Part shown: positions 7,832 to 15,905 of the stretch, in pieces | Layout of the letters: each line of letters opens with the position of its first letter | How positions within the stretch are numbered: the stretch's first letter is position 1 | Assembly (NCBI GenBank): GCA_910579675.1 | Contig: CAJTUF010000025.1 | Coordinates: 1 to 35,664 of the forward strand | Reading direction: 5' to 3' | Source: an uncultured Muribaculaceae bacterium | Lineage (GTDB): Bacteria; Bacteroidota; Bacteroidia; Bacteroidales; Muribaculaceae | Length of the DNA: 35,664 nucleotides | The notes under the pieces: model-generated | Databases searched by the model: none | What the model saw: the letters and a program-made list of their open reading frames with translations, nothing else | Told to the model about the DNA's origin: nothing | Position numbers and translations under genes: made by a program

Positions 7832-9133
7832 ATGATATTGCAACTGATTTTTGTGCTCGCTGCCATAGTGGCCGGTGCCCGACTGGGCGGCATAGGGCTG
7901 GGTGTGACGGGTGGCGCCGCGACTGCGGTGCTCGTGTTTCTGTTCGGGCTTGAGCCCACGTCGCCCCCTATCGATGTGATGCTGATGATAGCGGCGGTGA
8001 TAGCGGCAGCGTCGGCCATGCAGGCGGCCGGTGGGCTCGACTATCTCGTGAGGGTGGCTGAGCGCCTCCTGCGCAGGCATCCGGAGCATGTCACTATCCT
8101 AAGCCCGCTGGTGACTTATGCGTTTACATTCGTGGCTGGTACGGGCCATGTGGCCTACTCTGTGCTTCCGGTCATAGCCGAGGTGGCACGCGAGACCCGC
8201 ATACGCCCCGAGCGCCCGCTGGGCATTGCTGTGATAGCGTCGCAGCAGGCCATCACGGCGAGTCCTATCTCGGCGGCCACAGTGGCGCTTCTCGGCCTTC
8301 TTGCCGGGGCCGGGGTGAGCTTGTTCGACATAATGAAGATAGCTGTGCCTGCCACCCTCGGCGGAGTGCTGGCGGGCGCTTTTTTCTCGCGCCGTGTTGG
8401 CAAGGAGCTTATGGACGATCCGGAATATCAGCGCAGGGTCAGGGAGGGTATGATAAAGGAAAACGACAGGAGCTACAACCGCGAGGCATCGCCGCTGCGG
8501 GCGCGGCTGTCGGTGGCCATCTTTGTGGCCACTACGCTGCTCATAGTGCTCTTCGGCTCGTTTGGCTCCTTGCGGCCCCACTTCGGCGGCGAGCCGCTCG
8601 GGATGCCGGCCATCATAGAGATGCTCATGCTGGCGTCGGCGGCGGTGATCATGCTGCTGTGTCGCATCGACGGAATATCTCCCACGCGGGGTAGCGTGTT
8701 TATAGCCGGCATGCAGGCAGTGATAGCCATATTCGGCATAGCATGGCTGGGAGATACATTTATCAACGGCAACATGACCGAGCTGACAGGGTCGGTCAAG
8801 GAGCTTGTGACCGGTATGCCGTGGCTATTTTGCGTAGCTCTGTTTGTGATGTCGATCCTGCTCTACAGCCAGGCGGCCACAGTGAGGGCTGTTATGCCGC
8901 TCGGGGTGGCGCTCGGGCTCAGCCCGTGGCTGCTCATCGCGCTCTACCCTGCTGTCAACGGCTACTTTTTCATCCCCAACTATCCCACAGTGGTGGCTGC
9001 TATCAACTTCGACAGCACCGGCACCACGCGGATAGGCCGCTATGTGCTCAATCATTCGTTTATGATGCCGGGCATGGTGTCGACAGTGGTGGCTGTCGGA
9101 ATAGGGCTGCTCCTTATCGGCCTATGGAGCTAA
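7832..9133 (+). CDS. Anaerobic C4-dicarboxylate transporter, DcuA/DcuB family
   Basis: A 433-residue inner-membrane antiporter for fumarate, malate, aspartate or succinate. It is nearly all hydrophobic, with about ten membrane segments. Family-typical stretches are GARLGGIGLGVTGGAATAVL near the N-terminus, TFVAGTGHVAYSVLPVIAEV (about 91-110) and the IASQQAITASPISAAT segment after RPERPLGIAV. The length fits Dcu proteins. In Bacteroidales it would support fumarate respiration by fumarate-succinate exchange, or aspartate uptake. It stands alone, divergent from the DUF2723 operon, with its own promoter. Which paralogue it matches (DcuA or DcuB) cannot be settled here, so no symbol is given. Confidence 0.9.
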   Translation: MILQLIFVLAAIVAGARLGGIGLGVTGGAATAVLVFLFGLEPTSPPIDVMLMIAAVIAAASAMQAAGGLDYLVRVAERLLRRHPEHVTILSPLVTYAFTFVAGTGHVAYSVLPVIAEVARETRIRPERPLGIAVIASQQAITASPISAATVALLGLLAGAGVSLFDIMKIAVPATLGGVLAGAFFSRRVGKELMDDPEYQRRVREGMIKENDRSYNREASPLRARLSVAIFVATTLLIVLFGSFGSLRPHFGGEPLGMPAIIEMLMLASAAVIMLLCRIDGISPTRGSVFIAGMQAVIAIFGIAWLGDTFINGNMTELTGSVKELVTGMPWLFCVALFVMSILLYSQAATVRAVMPLGVALGLSPWLLIALYPAVNGYFFIPNYPTVVAAINFDSTGTTRIGRYVLNHSFMMPGMVSTVVAVGIGLLLIGLWS

Positions 9134-9376
9134 TAACAGCCCGGAAAGTCACAGAAAACGTCATTGAGTAATTCACATTTACCTGCTGAGAAGATATAGT
9201 CAGTTCCACAGAAACCAGGGGAAAAAGATAGAGGAGTCGTTGTCGTCAACGGCTTCCTCCAATTTCGGTTTCAAAGGTCGGCACATATCAGTCAAAATAT
9301 CTATTGATGGGAAAAAGCACTATCAAAAGTCGTAAGTTTTTATGCGTTCAAATTTTTCCGAATTTCAAACTGGAAA
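9134..9376. other. Intergenic stretch with no confirmed gene
   Basis: No terminator is obvious after the Dcu gene. On the minus strand a short open frame (stop at 9200-9202, Met at 9286) reads 28 residues ending in DNDSSIFFPWFLWN, and the frame remains open a little upstream of the Met. It matches no family I recognise and may be a relic or chance. Confidence 0.5.
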
Positions 9377-9408
9377 TTTGGTGATTAAGAAGAAATAAAG
9401 TAACTTTG
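9377..9408 (+). promoter_or_regulatory. Promoter of the cobalamin operon
   Basis: TTTG at 9377-9380 and TAACTTTG at 9401-9408 are separated by exactly 20 bases, an excellent Bacteroidota -33/-7 pair. Transcription should begin just before the riboswitch aptamer. Confidence 0.85.
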
Positions 9409-9414
9409 CGGACG

Positions 9415-9570
9415 TTTTGGTTCGCGGCAACGCGATTAATAGGGAATCCGGTGAGAATCCGGGACAGACCCGCTACTGTAATTCCTTTACAACTCAACGG
9501 CATAATGCCACTGTCGGTTTCGATGGGAAGGCGCCGATGAGCAGGATAAGTCAGGAGACCTGCCAAGACA
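9415..9570 (+). promoter_or_regulatory. Adenosylcobalamin (B12) riboswitch aptamer
   Basis: Conserved cobalamin aptamer blocks appear in order: the GGTTCGCGGCAACGCG start, GGGAATCCGGTGAGAATCC, GGGACAGACCCGCTACTGTAA, ATGCCACTG, GGGAAGGCGCCGATGAGCAG, and the B12 box AGTCAGGAGACCTGCC at 9549-9564. The promoter lies immediately upstream, and about 130 bases of leader separate the aptamer from the TonB receptor ATG. By family precedent, binding of adenosylcobalamin should reduce expression of everything downstream. Ends are approximate. Confidence 0.97.
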
Positions 9571-9632
9571 ACATAGTTTTGTAGTTTTCGGGTAGCTAAA
9601 ACAACAAGACAACAATCCGGGACGACAACACG

Positions 9633-9676
9633 GCTCAATGTGTGTGTTGATCGACGGTGTGTGTTGCGCTCAATGT
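9633..9676 (+). repeat. Direct repeats in the riboswitch leader
   Basis: GCTCAATGT occurs at 9633-9641 and 9668-9676, and GTGTGTGTTG at 9640-9649 and 9657-9666. An upstream CAACAC can pair with either GTGTTG, so alternative hairpins are possible. This may be part of the expression platform just before the first gene. Confidence 0.5.
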
Positions 9677-9701
9677 CTGGCTACTACATGTTTAAGCCGA
9701 T

Positions 9702-12044
9702 ATGACAGCGCAATTTAAATTTTTTATTATCATACTGGCCGCTCTGCTCCCGGGGATGGCTGATGCCGCTATTGTCCGTGGCCGGGTGACGGATGCCGAC
9801 GGTGAGGGGATAGGATATGCGATAGTGTCTGTAAATGAAACCGATAGCCGATGCCGCGCAGACGGAGACGGCTACTACAGCTTGACTGTACCTGAGGGCA
9901 CATGGACGGTTGTTGCGTCTGCCACAGGTTATAACAGCCTAAGCATGAAGGTGACGGTGGACAAAGATGTGGCACTGAACTTCAAATTATCGTCGATCAA
10001 TGAGTTGAATGCAGTCACGATAGTTGGCAAGAGTCTCGCCAAACAGAGAAAGGAGAGTGAATTTACGGTCAACTCAATAGATGTGAGCAGCTCGGTGAAT
10101 ACCACTTCTACCCTGTCGGATCTGGTAGGTCGGACATCAGGAATCAGGATACGTGCGGAGGGTGGTCTTGGCTCTGACTTTGATGTTTCTATCAATGGCC
10201 TGACCGGAAGCGCAATAAGATATTTCATTGACGGGGTGCCGATGGAGACGAGAGGATCGGATGTATCGCTTGCCAATCTGCCGCTCAACCAGATTGCGCG
10301 CGTGGATGTCTACAAAGGTGTGGTCCCCTCTTTTCTTGGCAGTGATGCAATGGGTGGCGCAATAAACATCATAACAAAGAACAACCGCAAGCGATATGTG
10401 GATGCCTCTGTCGCCGCAGGCTCCTTCGGCACATACACTGCCGATTTCTCAGCGCTTGGCATCGAACGCCGAACCGGACTGATGGTAAGGCCTACCTTTG
10501 GTTTCGGCTATTCCAAGAACGACTATATGATGAGAGATGTGGAGGTCTGGGACAAGGATAAGGATGAGTATATCATCACCGACCGAAAGCGATTCCACGA
10601 CAGCTACCGCTCCGTTCAGGGAGGTGTCGAGCTGATGGTCCAAAAGAAAACCTGGGCCGACCGGCTAAGCATCGGAGTCAACTACTCCAGCTTTAACAAG
10701 GAGATACAGACCGGAGCTGTCCAAGCCATAGTCTACGGGCAGCCACGGCGCAAGAGTACTGCATGGAACATAGGAGCCCAATATTCTAAAGATAGTCTTC
10801 TGCTCCCCGGAATGAGCGTGAAAGGCAGTGTCTCCTACACAGCCGACCACTCACAGACAATAGATACTGTATTCCGCAAATACGACTGGAACGGGAACTG
10901 GATTCCATCGCAGAGAAATGAAATAACCGGAGGCGCAAGGTCGGTGAGGCACTACCGCCGACCCCTTCTTACTGCCAGAGTAAACATCGACTATAACTTC
11001 GGTGGAATCCATATTGTAAATCTCAACTACTCGCTCAATCACCGGGGTAATAAGCGATATGACGACCTTGATCCGGAATATGAGCCGGCTAAAGATATTC
11101 TGTCCAAGCACATTGCGGGACTCTCCTACAGTCAGAGCCTTCTCGGAGGCCGGCTTCAGAATACGGCTTTCGGCAAGATATATGTGGAGAGCCTCAGGAT
11201 AATCCAGCTGTCGGACAGATGGAACGAGGATGCAAAGACATCGAAGGTGAAGACGTATCCGGGTTACGGAATTGGCTCGCGATATAACGTCTCGGAATGG
11301 CTACAGGTCAAGGCATCGGCAGAGCATGCCGTCAGGCTGCCATTATCGCGGGAACTCCTTGGAAACGGCACTACTGTGGCCGCCAATATGTCGTTGCGTC
11401 CGGAAAGCTCCGGTAACATCAATGCAGGCGTTTTCGGCAACCTGAGAATAGGCGACAACCACAGCATTTATTATGAGGCGGGAGGATATTGGCGCAGTGT
11501 CCGCGACATGATACATCTTGTAACAAACGAGAACACCGGCCTTTCATTATACTCCAACATCTCAAGAGTGACGGTGAGAGGAGTGGAGGGGGAGATAAGC
11601 TATCATTTTGCAGACCGCCTTCATCTGACTACAAACTGGAGCTACTCTGTGAGCCGCGACATGAATGCGAGGCGATCGGACGGGAAACCATCGGTGACTT
11701 ATAAAAACAGGATTCCCAACAGGCCCTGGTTCTACGGAAATACTGAACTGACTTACATACACCGCCAACTTTTCGATAAGTATGACCGGGTAAGATTTGG
11801 TTATTCGGTTCAATATGTACACTGGTTCTTCCTGACATGGGAGGGTTACGGAAGCCTGTCGAGCAAATCTAAGATACCTACCCAGCTTGATCAGAGCGTT
11901 TACCTGACATATTCATGGAAAAACGAGCGCTATAATGTGACAGGTGAAGTAAACAACATATTTGACCGGACCCTCTATGACAACTATAAACTTCAGAAGC
12001 CGGGACGGTCGATAATGGTAAAATTCCGGCTTTTCCTGGAATAA
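9702..12044 (+). CDS. TonB-dependent outer-membrane receptor, probably for a corrinoid or related metal chelate
   Basis: A 780-residue receptor with a signal peptide (about 1-23, hydrophobic core FFIIILAALLPGMADA), a carboxypeptidase-regulatory-like beta-sandwich (about 24-108, including GRVTDADGEGIGYAIVSV), a plug domain (about 130-240, with SGIRIR, YFIDGVP and SDAMGGAINIITK) and a 22-strand barrel ending in VKFRLFLE. Receptors of this kind import scarce ligands using energy from TonB-ExbB-ExbD. It is the first gene after the cobalamin riboswitch, so a cobalamin-type ligand (BtuB role) is the simplest reading. However, the next two genes recall XusBC of a xenosiderophore system, so a different metal complex is possible. 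The start at 9702 is the only ATG giving a signal peptide. Confidence 0.9.
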   Translation: MTAQFKFFIIILAALLPGMADAAIVRGRVTDADGEGIGYAIVSVNETDSRCRADGDGYYSLTVPEGTWTVVASATGYNSLSMKVTVDKDVALNFKLSSINELNAVTIVGKSLAKQRKESEFTVNSIDVSSSVNTTSTLSDLVGRTSGIRIRAEGGLGSDFDVSINGLTGSAIRYFIDGVPMETRGSDVSLANLPLNQIARVDVYKGVVPSFLGSDAMGGAINIITKNNRKRYVDASVAAGSFGTYTADFSALGIERRTGLMVRPTFGFGYSKNDYMMRDVEVWDKDKDEYIITDRKRFHDSYRSVQGGVELMVQKKTWADRLSIGVNYSSFNKEIQTGAVQAIVYGQPRRKSTAWNIGAQYSKDSLLLPGMSVKGSVSYTADHSQTIDTVFRKYDWNGNWIPSQRNEITGGARSVRHYRRPLLTARVNIDYNFGGIHIVNLNYSLNHRGNKRYDDLDPEYEPAKDILSKHIAGLSYSQSLLGGRLQNTAFGKIYVESLRIIQLSDRWNEDAKTSKVKTYPGYGIGSRYNVSEWLQVKASAEHAVRLPLSRELLGNGTTVAANMSLRPESSGNINAGVFGNLRIGDNHSIYYEAGGYWRSVRDMIHLVTNENTGLSLYSNISRVTVRGVEGEISYHFADRLHLTTNWSYSVSRDMNARRSDGKPSVTYKNRIPNRPWFYGNTELTYIHRQLFDKYDRVRFGYSVQYVHWFFLTWEGYGSLSSKSKIPTQLDQSVYLTYSWKNERYNVTGEVNNIFDRTLYDNYKLQKPGRSIMVKFRLFLE

Positions 12045-12090
12045 CATGTTTTTTGAAACTCTATAACCAACCATATAACAACTACTCAGC

Positions 12091-13392
12091 ATGAGAGCTA
12101 AATGTAAAAATTGGCTTCTGGCGGCACTGTTGATGCTGACCGGAGCAGCCGTAACCTCGTGTTCGCACGATGACGAGCCGGAAGATATCGGCGGAGAGGA
12201 GATCAAGGATGTCCATTTCGATGTCTGGGTTACAGCCGGAACGAGCAATGGCACCGCTTATCTTGTGAAGAACGTAAATTCACTCGAAGACCCCGACGTG
12301 ATAACGTTTGACAACACCGGCTGCGACATAACCGGTAAACTCGATCAGGAGATAATCTCGAAAGGTCAATACTACTACGAGGTGCCCCCCACAGGAGATT
12401 GCTTCGGTAAGTATCAGATAACTAACTCAGGCCTGGTCACTGTAGCCCGCCGACCGTTTGAAAAGAACACTTACAGAGCTTACCGTTACTGTCATGCATG
12501 GATCGACGATAAGACGCTCGTCATCATGAGCTCTGACGGTGCAAAGGAAAAGGCCCTGTGGACCAAACTCGACACAGAGAAGATGACCATAATCAGCGAA
12601 GGAGAGTTTGACCTCACCACCCTCAGCGGCATCAATGCCCTCACCACCTCAGGTCTGCTCGGCTACCGTAAGTCAGACAACAAACTGATCTACTTCTATG
12701 CCCGGTCGGCATTTGCCTTCGATGGCTTCTATGCTGCCTTCATCGATGCAAAGACAATGGAGATTGAAAAGATTGCCCATGAGGCTAAGGATGTTGTAAT
12801 GGCCGGCACCTCATACGGGGAACTTCTGCAGAACAAGATGGCTTTTGATAACAACGACAACCTCTATATCGCTGCCAATTTCCATATGGATGGCTTCTCA
12901 TCCACCACTCAGCAGTACGGTCGCATTTTCCGTATCAACCGCAACGAAATGGATTTCGATGCCTCTTATGAAGGATTCCGTAAGGATCCGTCGGGCACAC
13001 CCAATCGCGGTAAGATCCTCACCATCGACTATATGGGTCAGGACAAACTGGTTCTTAGCATTCAGGATCCCGAACATTGCGGTGTCGTGATAGATCCCGA
13101 CGATAAGAATCAGGGCTGGGGCAACAACTACAACGTGTATTACTGCGTTCTCGATATTCCCACAGATGTTTCGACCGAGTTTAAATACGACGGTAAGAAT
13201 CTCCCCTACTCTCAGGGAACCTTTGCTCAGAGATCGTTCGTGCTCAACGGCAAGGTATATATAGGCACCAACCCCAAGGAATCCAATCCTACGATATATG
13301 TCTACAACATACGTACAGGATCAATGACCAAAGGAGCTTCCATCCAGGCCGGCTTCGGATTTGACCGCATAACCTACGTTGCGGACCGTTGA
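12091..13392 (+). CDS. DUF4374 surface lipoprotein, beta-propeller type ligand-binding partner
   Basis: A 433-residue lipoprotein. The signal peptide (LLAALLMLTGAAVTSC) has a lipobox with Cys24, followed by SHDDEPED; an acidic run after the Cys is the usual surface-export signal in Bacteroidota. The body contains repeated strand-rich units (FRINRNEMDFDASYEGF, KVYIGTNPKESNPTIYVYN), consistent with DUF4374, which I recall as a beta-propeller family that includes XusB. It lies between a TonB receptor and a PepSY reductase. I infer that it sits on the cell surface and hands ligand to the receptor, in a role like BtuG for B12 or XusB for siderophores. The ligand itself cannot be read from sequence. 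Confidence 0.8.
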   Translation: MRAKCKNWLLAALLMLTGAAVTSCSHDDEPEDIGGEEIKDVHFDVWVTAGTSNGTAYLVKNVNSLEDPDVITFDNTGCDITGKLDQEIISKGQYYYEVPPTGDCFGKYQITNSGLVTVARRPFEKNTYRAYRYCHAWIDDKTLVIMSSDGAKEKALWTKLDTEKMTIISEGEFDLTTLSGINALTTSGLLGYRKSDNKLIYFYARSAFAFDGFYAAFIDAKTMEIEKIAHEAKDVVMAGTSYGELLQNKMAFDNNDNLYIAANFHMDGFSSTTQQYGRIFRINRNEMDFDASYEGFRKDPSGTPNRGKILTIDYMGQDKLVLSIQDPEHCGVVIDPDDKNQGWGNNYNVYYCVLDIPTDVSTEFKYDGKNLPYSQGTFAQRSFVLNGKVYIGTNPKESNPTIYVYNIRTGSMTKGASIQAGFGFDRITYVADR

Positions 13393-13401
13393 TAGATTAA
13401 A

Positions 13402-13453
13402 GGGAAAGTGGCGTTCCGGGAGCTTATTGAGTGTCCCGGATTGCCACCTTCCC
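13402..13453 (+). promoter_or_regulatory. Large intercistronic hairpin between the lipoprotein and PepSY genes
   Basis: Arms 13402-13421 and 13434-13453 pair over 20 positions with two mismatches and one G-U pair, around a 12-base loop. No T-run follows, so it is not a simple intrinsic terminator. It may stabilise the upstream mRNA or partly attenuate downstream transcription. Confidence 0.7.
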
Positions 13454-13470
13454 GTTAACCAACCACTGCC

Positions 13471-14931
13471 ATGGCAAACTTCAATAAAATAGTTCTCTCT
13501 GTCCATAGAATAAGCGGGACGGTGATTGCCGTATTTTTCCTGATGTGGTTTTTCACCGGACTCATATTGCTTTATCACGACTTTCCAAGGCTTGACCGTG
13601 GCAAAGCTCTCGAACTTGCATCCGCATTACCCAAAACCAACCCGCTTCCCGACTCGCTACCGTCGGGGCTTAAAGCGTTGAGCATAGGCTCTTTCCAAGA
13701 TCAGACTCTCGTGGAGTGGAGCACGCGCGATGACTCCGGGATTGTGACATCCGACGGGGAGCCGGTAAAGGAAGTGACCTTCAAGACCGCAGAGACAGAA
13801 GCACTCAAATGGGTTGATGCTCCGATAGCACATGTGGACACACTCCACGAGCGGGACCAATGGATAATGTATTCCCGCTACCTCGACGAACTGCCTATCT
13901 ATAAGTTTTATTTCGATGATCCAGCTGGAAGTCAGGTATATGTGGCTTCGAGAAGTGGAGAAGTGCTCATGTACACCGACCGTAAATCCCGAACATGGGC
14001 ATGGATGGGGGCCATACCGCATAAGCTGTATTTCCCTGCCATACGCTCGGATGTGGACCGCTGGAAAGTGTGGCTTCTTGTCGGAAGCAGCCTTTGTCTT
14101 ATAGCCTCTCTTTCCGGACTTTATGCAGGGCTATATGTATGGATCAAAAAACGTAGGAAAACCGGTTTGTGGGTAAATCCTTTTCATAGGAAAATGGACC
14201 GGTGGCATTTCGCCCTCGGACTGATTTTCGCTATCCCGCTGATAGCATGGAGTATAAGCGGTATGTTTGCTATGCGGAAAGTGCCGCAGTGGTTGGTGCC
14301 TGTAGAAGGTCGTGAAACAGTGTCGTTTACAAAGTTGTGGGGGCGAGGCATGCTTCCTATTGAAGAATATAGGCTGAGTTACGACAGTATAATATCTGCA
14401 TATCCGTCGGCAAGAAACATAGTTTACGGTAAGACGGGAGACATACCGGTATGCCGTGTCGTGATGCCGGATTCAACAGTTGAACTTGATGCCTCGTTTG
14501 CCTCACCCACAAAGATCCACATCAGCCTGCAGGCTGCCGAGAAAGCCGTAGGGAAACTGTTTGGCGACAGCTTGGCAATCAGCAGCGAGTTGATGACCGC
14601 CTACGATAACAATTATTTCTCTATCTCGGGCAGGGCTCCGCTCCCCGTCTATAAGATCTCGGTAAAAAATAAGGATAATGCCCTGCTATACATCAATCCT
14701 GACGATGGGCAGATCTCCTATTTCAACAATAACCGAAAGGCGAGAAGCATTCTGTTCGGCGGAATACACTATCTCAATCTTCCGGTTTTCACAGGCCATC
14801 CGATCATCTGGAAAGCATGTATGTGGATAGTGTGTCTGTTAGGCATAGTATTCTGTTACACATCTGTGTGGCTTGGTGTAAAATATATCGGCCGTCTGAC
14901 AAAAAGCATCACCGGCAACATGAACAACTAA
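13471..14931 (+). CDS. PepSY-associated transmembrane protein, probable haem-containing inner-membrane reductase
   Basis: A 486-residue PepSY-TM protein. Membrane segments lie near 14-35, 200-225, 245-265 and 445-468, with periplasmic PepSY-like domains between. Candidate haem ligands are His12 in LSVHRISG and His residues in IPHKLYFP, DRWHFALG and GIHYLNLP, all beside membrane helices. Family members such as FoxB and XusC are thought to reduce the metal of imported siderophores across the inner membrane. Here the reductant target could be cobalt in a corrinoid or another chelate. It follows the DUF4374 gene after a hairpin, completing a receptor-lipoprotein-reductase trio. Confidence 0.82.
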   Translation: MANFNKIVLSVHRISGTVIAVFFLMWFFTGLILLYHDFPRLDRGKALELASALPKTNPLPDSLPSGLKALSIGSFQDQTLVEWSTRDDSGIVTSDGEPVKEVTFKTAETEALKWVDAPIAHVDTLHERDQWIMYSRYLDELPIYKFYFDDPAGSQVYVASRSGEVLMYTDRKSRTWAWMGAIPHKLYFPAIRSDVDRWKVWLLVGSSLCLIASLSGLYAGLYVWIKKRRKTGLWVNPFHRKMDRWHFALGLIFAIPLIAWSISGMFAMRKVPQWLVPVEGRETVSFTKLWGRGMLPIEEYRLSYDSIISAYPSARNIVYGKTGDIPVCRVVMPDSTVELDASFASPTKIHISLQAAEKAVGKLFGDSLAISSELMTAYDNNYFSISGRAPLPVYKISVKNKDNALLYINPDDGQISYFNNNRKARSILFGGIHYLNLPVFTGHPIIWKACMWIVCLLGIVFCYTSVWLGVKYIGRLTKSITGNMNN

Positions 14932-14943
14932 TTTTTCTGCCCT

Positions 14944-14985
14944 CCATTCTCCTGCGACAGGTTCCATTACTGTCCGGGAGAATGG
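14944..14985 (+). promoter_or_regulatory. Intercistronic hairpin upstream of cbiK
   Basis: CCATTCTCC at 14944-14952 pairs with GGAGAATGG at 14977-14985, and an inner GACAG/CTGTC stem (14956-14960 with 14970-14974) extends it. No T-run follows. It ends 17 bases before the cbiK start and may influence cbiK translation or mRNA processing. Confidence 0.6.
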
Positions 14986-15002
14986 TCATTTTCAAAATCA
15001 AC

Positions 15003-15902
15003 ATGAAACATATTCTCACTTTTTTAATATTTCTATGCACTATGGTAGGATTGAAAGCCGGGGTCACCAATGACTTCCCGAAGGATAAAACCGCCATACT
15101 TATGGTGCATTTCGGGACCACTTTCGACGATACACGTGCGATTACAATTGACGCTATCAATGAGAAGGCAAAGCATATCTTCTCCGGTGTGAGAGTGGAA
15201 GAAGCCTATACATCACGGATTATAATCAATCGTCTAAAGAAAAGAGGTATTTCCAAACCTACTCCACAAGAGGCTCTTCTACGTTTAGCAGCAGATGGCT
15301 ACACCCATGTCATTGTCCAAGGCACAAATGTGATTGACGGTATTGAATCTGAAGTGCTTAGGAATGATGCCAAGCTTATGTCGCCATTCTTTAAGGAAAT
15401 AAGAGTAGGCAGACCTTTGCTATATTCAGTTGAGGATTGCGAAAAAGTGGTTGGAATCCTCTCTTTGAGATATAAGGATGCAACAGAGAAGAATGGAGCA
15501 GTGGTTCTTATTGGACATGGCACATCGACCCCGGCCAACGCAATCTACTCACAAATGGACTATATGTTCACAGCCAACGGCTCACCTGCATTCCATGTGG
15601 CGACCGTGGAAGGATATCCTACACTTGAGACAACTATAGAACGCCTGAAGACTGCCAGGAATAAAAAAGTCACTCTCGTACCATTTATGTTTGTTGCCGG
15701 CGACCATGCACGCAATGACATTGACGGAGAAATGCGTGAGGAGCTCACAACTGCCGGATTCACAGTTTCCACAATTTTGGAAGGGTTAGGTCAGATTCCT
15801 GATATACAAGATATTTACATAGAGCATATCAAGGAAGCTTTTGCAGCCCCCATCTTGGATGCAGTCAAGCAAAAGTCAACATATATCCAAGAAAACTTGT
15901 AA
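15003..15902 (+). CDS. cbiK: CbiK-type sirohydrochlorin cobaltochelatase with signal peptide
   Basis: A 299-residue class II chelatase. The family inserts Co(II) into sirohydrochlorin (anaerobic B12 route) and is related to ferrochelatase. Metal-binding His residues are seen at His172 (VVLIGHGTS) and His235 (FVAGDHARNDI), and the N-terminal HFGTTFDDTR strand is typical. The frame is open to 14817, but the ATG at 15003 gives a clean signal peptide (MKHILTFLIF followed by LCTMVGLKA, cleavage near residue 19), so the mature enzyme should be periplasmic. Exported CbiK is known in Desulfovibrio. This location is odd if its job is to feed cytosolic corrin synthesis; periplasmic metal loading or removal is an alternative. 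It lies 3 bases before the CobN-like gene. Confidence 0.88.
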   Translation: MKHILTFLIFLCTMVGLKAGVTNDFPKDKTAILMVHFGTTFDDTRAITIDAINEKAKHIFSGVRVEEAYTSRIIINRLKKRGISKPTPQEALLRLAADGYTHVIVQGTNVIDGIESEVLRNDAKLMSPFFKEIRVGRPLLYSVEDCEKVVGILSLRYKDATEKNGAVVLIGHGTSTPANAIYSQMDYMFTANGSPAFHVATVEGYPTLETTIERLKTARNKKVTLVPFMFVAGDHARNDIDGEMREELTTAGFTVSTILEGLGQIPDIQDIYIEHIKEAFAAPILDAVKQKSTYIQENL

Positions 15903-15905
15903 GAA

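Noticed and set aside
13402..13453. The hairpin as an intrinsic terminator ending the first two genes.
   Set aside because: No T-run follows, and the downstream genes have no separate promoter that I can see.
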